A stretch of 64,000 nucleotides of DNA, taken from the NCBI RefSeq assembly GCF_017848315.1, contig NZ_JAFKEC010000012.1, positions 46,875-110,874 of the forward strand, in the 5' to 3' direction. The position numbers and the translations under genes are program-made. The DNA comes from Pseudomonas palmensis (GTDB lineage Bacteria; Pseudomonadota; Gammaproteobacteria; Pseudomonadales; Pseudomonadaceae). Under the pieces are notes generated by a model. The model searched no databases. It saw only the letters and a program-made list of their open reading frames with translations, and was not told where the DNA came from. Below, piece after piece: positions 7,937 through 16,465 of this stretch (the stretch's first letter is position 1; every line of letters begins with the position of its first letter).

Positions 7937-8386
7937 TCAAGCCCTAGCCGCAGGTTTGAGTCGGAAGCTGACGCCCATACGGTTGAACGCATTCATTGCG
8001 GCAATCGCCGCTGTCAGGTCAACAAGATCCTTTTCAACAAACATCGCCGATGCGGCTGCATAAGCTTCGTCGGATACCTGTGTCTCGCTTACCCTGGTGA
8101 CTTCTTCCGCCCAAGCCAGTGCTGAGCGCTCCTGATCCGAGAACAAATATTGCGCTTCATGCCATACCGGCACTAACAGCACCTTGTCCACTGACATACC
8201 TGCTTTGATCAGATCGCGTGAGTGAAGATCAATGCAATGAGCGCAGCCGTTGATTTGAGACACTCTGAGAAACACGAGGTGGATCAACGAGGCTGGCAAA
8301 TTTGTCGCGGTGGTCACGAAATGATGCAGGCCGCCGAGGGCCTTAGCTGCACCAGGCGAAGCTTCAAACCAATTGAGACGATTCAT
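7937..8386 (-). CDS. AhpD-like carboxymuconolactone decarboxylase family protein
   Basis: This 149-residue all-helical protein of the CMD/AhpD family has the peroxidatic motif CAHC at 48-51 followed by His55 in the usual CxxCxxxH arrangement. The context VFLRVSQINGCAHCIDLHS is characteristic. Members reduce peroxides or act as oxidative-stress chaperone-like proteins; the substrate here is unknown. The start at 8386 is supported by AAAGGAG upstream; an earlier ATG at 8446 lacks one. It follows the azoreductase gene on the same strand and may be co-transcribed with it. A close paralogue with cysteines at the same positions lies at 11196. Confidence 0.88.
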   Translation of the reverse strand: MNRLNWFEASPGAAKALGGLHHFVTTATNLPASLIHLVFLRVSQINGCAHCIDLHSRDLIKAGMSVDKVLLVPVWHEAQYLFSDQERSALAWAEEVTRVSETQVSDEAYAAASAMFVEKDLVDLTAAIAAMNAFNRMGVSFRLKPAARA

Positions 8387-8497
8387 GATTTCTTCTCCTT
8401 TGTATGAGCGATGAAGAGCGTGGCCGCTTGTTGGCATACGGCCCACTTGAGATGCAAACCTAAACGCTTGGAGTAGATGTCGGCCCTGAAGCCGACT

Positions 8498-9163
8498 TTA
8501 GGCTTGATCCACTCGACGGCTATGCTTAACAAAATACGCCTGCACATCACCGTACCCTGTTGCCCTTCCAGAATTCAGTGACTCCACCCCCTTGGCGGTA
8601 CCCTCAACGGTGAAGTAATGCACCTGAGTGAGACCGATGGTGGCAAGGACGGCGGACAGGTAGGGGCGCAGAAAGTCCGGTTGACGGGCCTGTGGGCCGC
8701 TGATGTAGCCCCCGCTAGCGATTGCGACGTAAACCGGACGATCCGTCAGATTTCCGACTTTGCCTTTGGCGGTGCCCACAAACGTTTTGCCCACGCGTAC
8801 CACGTGGTCGATCCATATCTTGAGTGGAGCGGGCACGCTGTAGTTGTGCATCGGGGTGGCAATCAGCAGTACGTCGCATGCTTGCAGTTGGTCGATCAAT
8901 TCGTTGGAACGGCTCAACGTACTGTCCTGCCCACTTGCAGTGACTACGCGCTGATTCGCTAATGCCTGGGCGTAAGGGGCATCGACTGGGGCCACGGTGT
9001 TGAGGTCTAAATCGGTCAACTCAATACCCCTTCTGCCGGCCTCGGTGGCCAAGGCGAACAGGATCTGCTGGGACAGCTTCAGACTTTCCGAAGCCTCTGC
9101 ATTGGGGCTGGTGACCAGGCGAAGAATGCGCAAAGGAGCAAGTGGCTGTTGGGACGATGTCAT
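8498..9163 (-). CDS. FMN-dependent NADH azoreductase (AzoR-like)
   Basis: This 221-residue flavodoxin-fold enzyme shows the AzoR pattern: an N-terminal phosphate-binding region (LVTSPNAEASESLKLSQQIL), then LIATPMHNYSVPAPLKIWIDHVVRVGKTF, which binds FMN, and later VAIASGGYISG. AzoR-type enzymes reduce azo bonds and quinones with NADH in the cytoplasm. The ATG at 9163 has AAGGAGG at good spacing. It lies on the minus strand upstream of the AhpD-like gene and downstream of a GNAT gene, forming a probable stress or quinone-detoxification group. Confidence 0.85.
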   Translation of the reverse strand: MTSSQQPLAPLRILRLVTSPNAEASESLKLSQQILFALATEAGRRGIELTDLDLNTVAPVDAPYAQALANQRVVTASGQDSTLSRSNELIDQLQACDVLLIATPMHNYSVPAPLKIWIDHVVRVGKTFVGTAKGKVGNLTDRPVYVAIASGGYISGPQARQPDFLRPYLSAVLATIGLTQVHYFTVEGTAKGVESLNSGRATGYGDVQAYFVKHSRRVDQA

Positions 9164-9193
9164 GAGGTTTGCCTCCTTGGATGTGCATGCGGG

Positions 9194-9676
9194 TTATGGC
9201 GTATCGAACTGTTTTTGAAAGCGCAGTGCACCCATCAACAGGCCTTCACGGAAGTAGAAACGTTGCGCGCGGGCGTTGGCCAAACCCGTGTCGAGCACCA
9301 GGCGCGCACAACCGCTGGCGCGCGCCAGTCGTTCCAAGGCTTGCAATAAGCGCGATCCCCACTGGCCACCCCGCTGAGCCTCGGCGGTTACAAGGTCATC
9401 GACATACAGGAATGCGCCGTAGACCAGGTTTTCCTGAAAGCGGTAACCAGCCAGTGCTACAAGAACGCCTGCGTCATAAGCGCCAATCAGGCGATAGCCT
9501 TCAAGGCGCATACGGTCGATGCGGCTGACGAAGTCGGCTTCGCTTATCAGATGAGGGCGCAATTGCTGCATTACCGGGAATGCGCTGCACAGGTCATGGG
9601 GGCTGTCCAAGGGACGCAGGGCGGGGTCGGCCAGGTCGAGCACGCTGGGTATGAAGTTGTGCAAAGGGAATTTCAT
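9194..9676 (-). CDS. GNAT-family N-acetyltransferase
   Basis: This 160-residue protein has the GNAT acetyl-CoA core: VALAGYR, VYGAFLYVDDLVTAEAQRGGQWGSRLLQALE (with RGGQWG as the pyrophosphate loop) and CARLVLDTGLANARAQRFYFREGL near the C-terminus. The start at 9676 is preferred over 9691 because GAGGG precedes it by eight bases. The substrate is unknown. The gene diverges from the MocR regulator across about 90 bases, the usual arrangement of a regulator and its target. Confidence 0.85.
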   Translation of the reverse strand: MKFPLHNFIPSVLDLADPALRPLDSPHDLCSAFPVMQQLRPHLISEADFVSRIDRMRLEGYRLIGAYDAGVLVALAGYRFQENLVYGAFLYVDDLVTAEAQRGGQWGSRLLQALERLARASGCARLVLDTGLANARAQRFYFREGLLMGALRFQKQFDTP

Positions 9677-9739
9677 GGGAGTTGCCCTCATCAGTAGGTG
9701 ATGGCGCTATATTGGACTACCATTGACCCACTTGATTGA

Positions 9740-9768
9740 GCCAAGAAATGGGATATGAACTAGGCCAT
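9740..9768 (+). promoter_or_regulatory. Putative MocR operator, copy 1
   Basis: GCCAAGAAATGG (9740-9751) and GAACTAGGCCAT (9757-9768) run into the start codon of the MocR gene. The same two words, GCCAAGATGG and GAACTAGGCCAT, occur upstream of the CMD gene at 11747-11775. A shared bipartite site suggests binding by the MocR protein, with autoregulation at this copy. Confidence 0.5.
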
Positions 9769-11203
9769 GATGACCTCCCCCAAGCCGCCTTTTGCTCCCT
9801 TGGAAGAGCAGTCCGCCTTGCCCCTGTATCGTCAACTGTACGACCGCGTGCTGGCCGCCGTTGCCGCTGGCACGTTGTCCCCGGGTGACCGCTTGCCGTC
9901 GGCGCGCGCCATGGCTAAGGAGCTGGGGGTGGCACGTGGCACCGTCGAACTGGCCTATTCGCTGATGGCCAGCGAAGGGTACCTCCTGGCGCTCGGGCAG
10001 AAAGGCACCGTAATCAATCCTGAACTGCAGAAGCCTGTTTCAGCGGCCACCGTATTACCAGTCAGCAGCCAAGTGATCGAAGACGCGCCTGATTCGCTCT
10101 GGCGTCCACCGCAGCTGTTGCCGTTCCAGATGGGGGTACCGGCGCTGGATGCATTTCCGCGCAAGATATGGGCGCGTCTCGGTGCTCGGTATCTCCGTGG
10201 GATGCGTCTGGGAGATCTGGACTATCCAGCACCCCACGGCCTGGCAGCGTTGCGCAGCGCCATTGCTTCGTATCTGCAGGTGTCCCGAGGTATCGATTGC
10301 GGTGCCCATCAGGTGTTTATCACCAGCGGTTGGCGCAATAGTCTGTCCTTAGTCGCACATACCCTGTTGCAGCCAGGCGAGTGCGCCTGGGTGGAAGACC
10401 CGGGCTATCCCACTACGCGCCAGGTTCTTCGCCAGTTCGGCCTGGACCTGGAAGCGGTGCCGGTTGATGCCGAAGGCATGAACGTAGAACACGCCATCGC
10501 AGGTTCTCGGGCTGCTCAGGTCGTCATGGTGACACCAGGGCATCAGAGCCCGCTGTCGATGGCACTGTCGCTGCCACGCCGACAACTGCTGCTCGATTGG
10601 GCTGCCCGCACCGGTGGCTGGATTGTCGAAGACGATTACGACGGCGAGTACCGCTACGTCAGCCGTCCACTTCCAGCGCTGGCCAGCTTGGATCGCCATG
10701 GGCGCGTGCTGTATGCCGGCACCTTCAGCAAGGTGCTGTTTCCCGGTATTCGCCTGGCTTATTTGGTAGTGCCGCAGGCGCAGGTGGCAGCGTTCGAGCG
10801 CGTCGGACGGGCCTTGTTTGCTGCCGGGTCACCGTCAATTACCCAGGCTTTGGTGGCGGAGTTCGTTGCCGAGGGACACTTCGCTCGGCATATCCAACGC
10901 ATGCGTCGCCTCTACAACGAGCGACGGGCATTGACCATCAAAGCACTGGAGCGGAGTTTGCCGAAGGGTATGCAGGTGGAACGCTCGCCAGGCGGTATGC
11001 ACCTGGTACTGCGTTTGCCGGAGGACGTAAGCGACACCGCCCTGGCCGAGCAGGTGCTGGCGAGGGGCATGTCGGTACAAGCGTTGTCGCGCTGGGCTGC
11101 CTCATCGCAGCGTCAGTCAGGTCTGCTCCTGAGTTTTACCAACTGCGCCACGACTGCTCCAGGCGAGCAGCTTGGCGCGTTGATCAGCAAGTTACTCAGT
11201 TGA
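9767..11203 (+). CDS. MocR/PdxR-family transcriptional regulator
   Basis: This 478-residue regulator has an N-terminal GntR-type winged helix (about residues 15-80, LPLYRQLYDRVLAAVAAG and LPSARAMAKELGVARGTVELAY). It is fused to a fold type I aminotransferase-like domain. The pyridoxal phosphate lysine lies in YAGTFSKVLFPGIRLAYLV, and the acidic motif EDDYDGEYRY is intact. MocR proteins sense PLP or amino-acid-like ligands and usually control adjacent genes. Here the candidates are the divergent GNAT gene and the convergent CMD gene, whose 3' end overlaps this one by eight bases. The second ATG at 9770 is an alternative start. Confidence 0.9.
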   Translation: MMTSPKPPFAPLEEQSALPLYRQLYDRVLAAVAAGTLSPGDRLPSARAMAKELGVARGTVELAYSLMASEGYLLALGQKGTVINPELQKPVSAATVLPVSSQVIEDAPDSLWRPPQLLPFQMGVPALDAFPRKIWARLGARYLRGMRLGDLDYPAPHGLAALRSAIASYLQVSRGIDCGAHQVFITSGWRNSLSLVAHTLLQPGECAWVEDPGYPTTRQVLRQFGLDLEAVPVDAEGMNVEHAIAGSRAAQVVMVTPGHQSPLSMALSLPRRQLLLDWAARTGGWIVEDDYDGEYRYVSRPLPALASLDRHGRVLYAGTFSKVLFPGIRLAYLVVPQAQVAAFERVGRALFAAGSPSITQALVAEFVAEGHFARHIQRMRRLYNERRALTIKALERSLPKGMQVERSPGGMHLVLRLPEDVSDTALAEQVLARGMSVQALSRWAASSQRQSGLLLSFTNCATTAPGEQLGALISKLLS

Positions 11204-11675
11204 GGTTGGCCTTGTTCAGGCCGAAGAGTTCATCGGACGAGCCCGGGATCGCCTGGAAAGCCACATTGAGGCGATTCCAGCCATTGATGGCGACGATCAG
11301 GAACGACAAATCCGACAGCTCCTGCTCGGAAAACTGCTCACGCGCACTCGCATACAGGCTGTTGGAGATACCATGAGGCGGCAGTTGGGTCAGGGCTTCA
11401 GTCCACTCCAGCGCCGCCCGCTCTGCTGGCGAAAACAGCTGTGACTCACGCCAGACGGCCACGTGGTGAAGACGCAGCTCGCGCTCGCCATGGATCTTGG
11501 CCTCTTTCACATGCATATCCACGCAGAACGAACAGCCGTTGAGCTGCGAAGCGCGCAACATGATCAGGTGGGCAAGATCGGCCAGTAGCGGCTTCTTGCT
11601 CAGTTGCAGGGTGAGCTCCACCAGTTTGTTGGACGCTTGGGGAGACAGTTTGAAGTAATCAAGGCGGTTGTTCAT
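11196..11675 (-). CDS. AhpD-like carboxymuconolactone decarboxylase family protein (second copy)
   Basis: This 159-residue CMD-family protein has CSFC at 48-51 and His55 in MLRASQLNGCSFCVDMHVKE, at the same positions as the paralogue at 7937. It should act as a small cytosolic peroxide-reducing or thiol-active protein; the substrate is unknown. The start at 11675 gives the conserved MNNRLDYFKLSPQA; an ATG at 11717 would add 14 residues without support. Its upstream region carries a copy of the putative MocR operator, and its 3' end overlaps the MocR gene, so the two are probably functionally linked. Confidence 0.87.
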   Translation of the reverse strand: MNNRLDYFKLSPQASNKLVELTLQLSKKPLLADLAHLIMLRASQLNGCSFCVDMHVKEAKIHGERELRLHHVAVWRESQLFSPAERAALEWTEALTQLPPHGISNSLYASAREQFSEQELSDLSFLIVAINGWNRLNVAFQAIPGSSDELFGLNKANLN

Positions 11676-11746
11676 GGGGTAGTTGCTCGTAGTGGGTGGA
11701 TGGTTGTTGGAGCCCAATGTAGCAACGCTTGGAATAGCCCCACAGG

Positions 11747-11775
11747 GCCAAGATGGTAGCTTCGAACTAGGCCAT
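11747..11775 (+). promoter_or_regulatory. Putative MocR operator, copy 2
   Basis: GCCAAGATGG (11747-11756) and GAACTAGGCCAT (11764-11775) repeat the words found at the MocR start. The site lies 70 to 100 bases upstream of the CMD start at 11675, where an activator would be expected to bind. Confidence 0.5.
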
Positions 11776-11833
11776 ATCTGTATCGAAGTGCGCCATGATC
11801 ACCTATCGAGCGATAGGGTCGAAGGGGTGCAAT

Positions 11834-11885
11834 GGGCCGTTTATTGGCCTCCGCGAATGGCCGCAATGGGTCGATAGCGGACGGT
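11834..11885 (-). repeat. Dispersed repeat, copy D, at the edge of the ICE remnant
   Basis: The stretch reads gccgtttattggcctccgcg, then aatggccgcaatgggtcgat, then agcggacggtc, matching copies B and C. It ends exactly where the DUF4400 gene of the conjugative element ends, so it marks the breakpoint of the truncated element. Confidence 0.6.
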
Positions 11886-12613
11886 CAAAGGTATTTTTTG
11901 AAAGTCGCAGCCGTAATTGCCACCATCCATCCAAGCACTGCAGCGCATGGCAGTAGGACCCAAATGGGATTCACCGATAAGGGCAGGGTGAGGTAGATCA
12001 CCCAAGGGCTTACCATCAGCGGCAGCAACAACCGCTTCGCTCGATGGTAGACAAAGCTGCTCTCCCGGCCCGCTCCAAACTTGCGCAGGTCGCGACGCAT
12101 CAAACCATCGATCGCGCCGGTGATCACCGCGAGCAGGAACAGAGGCATAGATAGTGTGAGTACGGCCAGTCGCACCACGAAGGTGAAAGTAGTGAACAGG
12201 GCCGCTAGTAGGTAGTCCTGCGTCAAAACGTAGACCTGCGCGAACTCCCCCTGCTTTGAAGGTTCTCGGCTGAGCAATCTCAGCTGGGTATCGGAATGCG
12301 CCCATCCGGTGCGCACTACGACCCAGTCGTTCAGGTGTTCGAGTACCTTGGCGGCCGCTTGCGCCGGCTCTTGCACGAGCAGCGAACTCTTGAAGTGGCC
12401 ACTGAGCCAGCCCAGCTCGCTCAGCCACATGGCATGGCTGTGATGCCAGCCCTGCTCGGGCCAGAACCACAGCATGCCCACAAACTCCAGCACGATGGAG
12501 AAGATCAGCGAAGCGAACAGCAGGCCGAGCAGTCGCAGACACAGCTCGAGCATGCCGATAATGAGCCCCGGACTTCGCTGTGGAGGAGGTGAGCTGGCTG
12601 GGGTGGTAGGCAT
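11885..12613 (-). CDS. TIGR03747/DUF4400 ICE membrane protein
   Basis: This 242-residue membrane protein begins MPTTPASSPPPQRSPGL and has hydrophobic segments at about residues 18-40, 130-160, 190-215 and 215-235. The sequence, including PEQGWHHSHAMWLSELGWLS and RRDLRKFGAGRESSFVYHRAKR, matches my recollection of the TIGR03747 family found next to TraD in PFGI-1-type ICEs. It probably assists the coupling protein or mating channel at the inner membrane. It lies 34 bases downstream of traD. In intact elements the mating-pair genes follow; here the dispersed repeat follows instead. Confidence 0.8.
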   Translation of the reverse strand: MPTTPASSPPPQRSPGLIIGMLELCLRLLGLLFASLIFSIVLEFVGMLWFWPEQGWHHSHAMWLSELGWLSGHFKSSLLVQEPAQAAAKVLEHLNDWVVVRTGWAHSDTQLRLLSREPSKQGEFAQVYVLTQDYLLAALFTTFTFVVRLAVLTLSMPLFLLAVITGAIDGLMRRDLRKFGAGRESSFVYHRAKRLLLPLMVSPWVIYLTLPLSVNPIWVLLPCAAVLGWMVAITAATFKKYL

Positions 12614-12647
12614 ACGGGCTCCGCATACTCGGTTGCTGACGGCGCGC

Positions 12648-14774
12648 TTACGGGGTGTGTCTGCGCCCGGGAGGAGGCATCTCGGGATCGAAATCGATCG
12701 TCGGTGCACCGCCAGCGCTGCTCCACCAACTCCCCGCATTGACGTTGTAGGACTCGCGCATGCGCGCAGCCAGGGTCTGGAGATCCGCCGGCATCGCATC
12801 GTCGCTAGCCGGCTTCGGTAGCGGCATGCGTACTTTCCACAGTTGCCCACCTTCCTGGAACGAGAACATCTGCCCCTTGGGCAAGGCGATGATGTGTGCG
12901 GGTTCGATCAGTGGCACGGCGGTGGTGGTGACCCGGTCTTGCGAGGAGGAGGTGAAGTCAGTACGGGCATCAGGATCGGCGGTGTCCGTCGCGCCGGAGA
13001 CCAGGGTGCGTGTCTGCACGTTGACCTTGGGCAACTGGTTGGTCAGCAGTTCGGCGGTGGCGGTCTCCCGTACCCGCAGCATCTGCAGGGTGTTGAAGTT
13101 GCCGATGACCTGACCGGCCTTGGCCCGGTTGCCGATCCGCGCCTCGATGTCGCTCAAGGTCTGGGTATAGGCGGTGACCTGGATACCGGCTCCACCACCC
13201 TTGTTGATCAGCGGAATGAACTCGTCGCCCATCAGCTCGTTGAACTCATCGGCGTGCAGGTTGATCGGCACCTTGTCCGCGGCGCTGGAGGAGCCTGGTA
13301 GACCATGGTCGATACCGTGTTTGTAGATATGGCCCGCGACGGAGACCAGGTCGGCAAACATCGAGTTGCCGACGGCAGCGGCCACCTCGGCATCGGACAG
13401 CGCATCCAGGCCGACGTAGACGATGCCGCGTTTGCGGATGACCTGCAGCCAGTCGAAGATCGGCCGTGGATCGTCGAGGTCGGTGTAGTTGGGGGCGAGC
13501 AGTTGTGCGGTCTTGCCGCTGGTGAGTTTTTCCAGGAGTGGCAGCAGTGAAGCCACGATCTTGTCGAAGTAGGTGCGGTCGTAGCGCACGGCCGAGCGCA
13601 GGCCGTCCATCACCGGATCGAAGATGCGCTTGGCGGTCAGGTACTGCTCGATGGCGACCACGCGCTTTTCTCGGCCGATCATGTGCCGCGGGATGTTCTT
13701 TTCGTTTAGGCGACCTTCGATCTGCACGATTGCTTCCCAGGCCTGCGGATCATCGCGGGCGAAGAAGTGCTGGGCGTACTCGATAAACAGCGCATCGATG
13801 TTCACCACGTGCCGCTGGATCTGCAGGTAGTCGGGGCGCCGGCCGAGCTCGATCAGCGCCCGGGCGATGATATTGACGAAGCGCCAGGCGAACTCGCGAA
13901 ACGCCGCCGAGTTGCCTTCACCGCTCAACTGGCCAGCGATGCGGGTGGCGACTTCGGAGATGCGGCCGAAGCGGCCGATGGCGTTGTAGCGGGCGGAAAT
14001 CTCCGGCCAGCCCAGGTGGAACACATAGAACTCATGCTCGCGGCCGGCGCGCCGCGCTTCCACGCACATGCGCTTGAGCAGATCGGCATCGCCTTTGGGA
14101 TCGAAGACAATCACCACTTCCTGAGTAGGGCGGTGGATGTCCTGGGTGATGTACACCTCGGCCAGGCGTGTCTTGCCGACCCGCGTGGTGCCCAGCACCA
14201 GGGTATGCCCGACTCGCTCTCCCAGCGGCAAGCTGGCTTCCTGTTCCTTCGGCTCGACGCCATGCAGCAGAGGTGAGCCACCCACTGGCGGCAGCGGCCG
14301 CACCGGGTTGAATGGGCTGTCCCAGGCGGTCAGGCGGGGCAGCAGTGACAGCCCAGGCGGGGCCTTCTCCAGCAAGTGTTCCATCCGGCGCGCCCACTGG
14401 TGGGCAGCCGATTGATTGACGTAGTGGGCCAGCGCCGGGTCCTGGGCCTCGAGCAGACGCTGGGTGTGCAGGCGGGTCCAGCGAAAGCCGCGGCCCATGA
14501 ACAAGCGCTTGCCACTCACCGGAATCTGGCGACTGGTCAGCGAATAGCGTGGCAGGCGGCGGATATTGCGCCGATAGCGCAGGACGATCCGCGCCTCATT
14601 GAGCCGCTTCAGGCCGAACGCGGTATAGGCCAGTGCCATGCCGGCCCCGACCTCGGGTGACAGGGCTACCGCCCAGGGCGAGTGCAGGCACAGGGCGCCG
14701 GCACCGGCGCAGATGCCCACGGTGTACAGCTCCACCGCAGGGCGCAGCAGGGACTCCATCGCATGCTCGCTCAT
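12648..14774 (-). CDS. traD: Type IV coupling protein TraD (PFGI-1/SXT class)
   Basis: This 708-residue ATPase would deliver DNA to a type IV secretion channel. Two hydrophobic segments near residues 15-55 anchor it. Walker A is GTTRVGKT at 195-202, and IVFDPKGDADLL (about 220-231) is typical of TraD/TraG proteins. Later segments RKRGIVYVGLDALSD, LHADEFNELMGDEFIPLINKGGGAGIQVTAYTQ and IGNRAKAGQVIGNFNT correspond to the Walker B region and arginine-finger region of this family. It is full length and looks intact, but the element lacks channel and relaxase genes within this window, so it has no visible partner to serve. Confidence 0.92.
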   Translation of the reverse strand: MSEHAMESLLRPAVELYTVGICAGAGALCLHSPWAVALSPEVGAGMALAYTAFGLKRLNEARIVLRYRRNIRRLPRYSLTSRQIPVSGKRLFMGRGFRWTRLHTQRLLEAQDPALAHYVNQSAAHQWARRMEHLLEKAPPGLSLLPRLTAWDSPFNPVRPLPPVGGSPLLHGVEPKEQEASLPLGERVGHTLVLGTTRVGKTRLAEVYITQDIHRPTQEVVIVFDPKGDADLLKRMCVEARRAGREHEFYVFHLGWPEISARYNAIGRFGRISEVATRIAGQLSGEGNSAAFREFAWRFVNIIARALIELGRRPDYLQIQRHVVNIDALFIEYAQHFFARDDPQAWEAIVQIEGRLNEKNIPRHMIGREKRVVAIEQYLTAKRIFDPVMDGLRSAVRYDRTYFDKIVASLLPLLEKLTSGKTAQLLAPNYTDLDDPRPIFDWLQVIRKRGIVYVGLDALSDAEVAAAVGNSMFADLVSVAGHIYKHGIDHGLPGSSSAADKVPINLHADEFNELMGDEFIPLINKGGGAGIQVTAYTQTLSDIEARIGNRAKAGQVIGNFNTLQMLRVRETATAELLTNQLPKVNVQTRTLVSGATDTADPDARTDFTSSSQDRVTTTAVPLIEPAHIIALPKGQMFSFQEGGQLWKVRMPLPKPASDDAMPADLQTLAARMRESYNVNAGSWWSSAGGAPTIDFDPEMPPPGRRHTP

Positions 14775-14783
14775 GATGAGCCC

Positions 14784-15203
14784 TCACTGTTCCAGGCCGG
14801 TGGGCGTGATCAGCACCGGGTAGTGCTGAAGTTCCAGGCGTTCGGCGATGTCGTCACCACTCACCGGCCAAATGTCCAGCCCCGGGGCTGCCGCCTGGAT
14901 GCGGCGCAACGCCTGGGCGTCGGCCACTTCAACCGCCAGACCGCTGGCGCCCATGTCCTGCAGCCTCTGCGCATGCTGGGCCAACCATTGCAGAGAGGCG
15001 GCGTCGTGCCCGACCAGGAACAGCGGCGTGAATCCTGGCAGCTTCAATGTCCTTGGCGAGACGGCACCGGGTGAAAGGCGTGTACTGTGTACAGGCAGGG
15101 CCCAGGTCAGCGCGCGGGGATCGGGCAGTTGGCTGGGGGCCGCGAGCGCGGCAACCGTCCACCACAGGCAGATAAACAGCGTTACCCAGCACCGATGGTT
15201 CAT
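14784..15203 (-). CDS. TIGR03765 (PFL_4695) family ICE protein
   Basis: This 139-residue secreted protein has a signal peptide at residues 1-22 (hydrophobic core LFICLWWTVAALAAP). The body has a thioredoxin-like pattern: FTPLFLVGHDAASLQWLAQHAQRL and YPVLITPTGLEQ at the end. The sequence and its place between the transglycosylase and traD fit the TIGR03765 family. Its biochemical role in conjugation is unknown. Its ATG overlaps the upstream stop by four bases. Confidence 0.83.
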   Translation of the reverse strand: MNHRCWVTLFICLWWTVAALAAPSQLPDPRALTWALPVHSTRLSPGAVSPRTLKLPGFTPLFLVGHDAASLQWLAQHAQRLQDMGASGLAVEVADAQALRRIQAAAPGLDIWPVSGDDIAERLELQHYPVLITPTGLEQ

Positions 15204-15754
15204 GGCTGCGGCCCTCTCGGGGATGCCGCGACCGCCTGGACACGCTGCCAGTGCTGGCTGAACTGTCGGCGGTACTGCGCTGCGGGTTTACCGCCGGCAG
15301 GGCGGTGATAGCGGCCCGCCGCCACGACCCAGTCACCGCTGTCGGCATAGTGGGCGCGCAGCAGCTCGGCAGTCACGGCCAGGTTGGCGCGAGGATCGAG
15401 AGCCTCGCAGGCGCTGCGGTAGCGATCCGGGTGGTAGCCGAGGTTGGTCTGGCCCAGCCCGACATCGATGCGCTTGGGATCGTGGCGGATCAGCGCCTGT
15501 TTGAGTGCGGCACACGCCTCATCACGGCGGGCGAAACGCTGCGGTGTGCCCGCGACATTCAGGGTCCAGGGCCAGGGCATGAGGTGACCCCGCAGTGGCG
15601 TACCGCTCTCCTGCAGGGCGATGGCGAATAGCACGGAGGCGGGGATCCCGGCACGCGCGGCAGCCAGTTGATACGCCGGCGGCGGTAGCGCGTCGGCGTG
15701 AACGGCCGTGGCGCAGGTCAAGGCCAGCGCGAGGATCAGTCGATGCGCTGCCAT
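15200..15754 (-). CDS. Lytic transglycosylase (SLT domain) of the ICE
   Basis: This 184-residue periplasmic enzyme has a signal peptide at 1-20 and an SLT-type lysozyme fold. The catalytic glutamate is E49 in LFAIALQESG, with IDVGLGQTNLGYHPDRY and NLAVTAELLRAHY as the later conserved motifs. It would open peptidoglycan locally for assembly of the transfer apparatus, as VirB1-like proteins do. It overlaps the upstream TIGR03759 gene by 19 bases and the downstream TIGR03765 gene by four, so the genes form one transcription unit. Confidence 0.87.
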   Translation of the reverse strand: MAAHRLILALALTCATAVHADALPPPAYQLAAARAGIPASVLFAIALQESGTPLRGHLMPWPWTLNVAGTPQRFARRDEACAALKQALIRHDPKRIDVGLGQTNLGYHPDRYRSACEALDPRANLAVTAELLRAHYADSGDWVVAAGRYHRPAGGKPAAQYRRQFSQHWQRVQAVAASPRGPQP

Positions 15755-16455
15755 TTCCCGTCCACCTGCTGGTAGCGCGCCGGTAAGGGGCGGCTGGCGC
15801 CCAGGGCGAACCAGCGGCCGCGGTCATGGTTGAGGGTGACCTGGCCACTGCTGACCTGGGCGGGGGTAATCCCAGCGCTCCGCGCCCATTGGCGCAGACG
15901 CCCGTCGTCACCCTGGCTGCCGATCAAGTACACATCGAGGTGTGCGCCGACACGCAGCCACTGCTGGGTGTTGGAGACGCAGGGCGGGCAGCGTTCTTCC
16001 ACAAACAGGGCAAAGCGGCCGGCAGGGGTAGCCGCTGGATCGTCGGCCATGCCCTGCACGGGCAGCATGCCCGGGAACAGTCGAGCCCAGGCGGCGGTGT
16101 AGGCCTTCTGGTAGGCCAGTTCACGCTCAGCGCGTTTGGCTTCGAGACGGACCTGCAGCTCGGCGTAGCGCTGCCGTTCCTGGTCCGAGTCGGCTTCCAC
16201 CCCGAGAGTGCTGAGCGGGTCGAGCTGCGGCGACCAGTAGTGGCGGGGCCCAGCCTGCAGACGCTCGAACTTGGCCCATTCTTCATCAGACAGTCCCCAG
16301 GCCTTTGCCCGAGCCGCATCGGATGCCTGCCGATCCAGCGGCTTTTGTTCGCTGAACTGCGGGGCCGAGTCGACCAGCTTCGGCGCGCTCCACGCCACGC
16401 CTGCGAATAGGCAGCTGGGGAGCAGGATGAGCGAGAAGATGGAAAAACGAGCCAT
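15736..16455 (-). CDS. TIGR03759 (PFL_4693) family ICE protein
   Basis: This 239-residue exported protein has a signal peptide ending near SCLFAGVAWSAPK. It continues with WGLSDEEWAKFERLQAGPRHYWSPQLDPLSTLGVEA, the hallmark region I associate with TIGR03759. A C-terminal thioredoxin-like part has FVEERCPPCVSNTQQWL with a CxxC motif, so it may handle disulfides in the periplasm. The start at 16455 has GAGGTG upstream; an ATG at 16506 lacks one. It belongs to the block between pilL and traD in this ICE class. Confidence 0.82.
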   Translation of the reverse strand: MARFSIFSLILLPSCLFAGVAWSAPKLVDSAPQFSEQKPLDRQASDAARAKAWGLSDEEWAKFERLQAGPRHYWSPQLDPLSTLGVEADSDQERQRYAELQVRLEAKRAERELAYQKAYTAAWARLFPGMLPVQGMADDPAATPAGRFALFVEERCPPCVSNTQQWLRVGAHLDVYLIGSQGDDGRLRQWARSAGITPAQVSSGQVTLNHDRGRWFALGASRPLPARYQQVDGKWQRID

Positions 16456-16465
16456 ACGCACCTCG

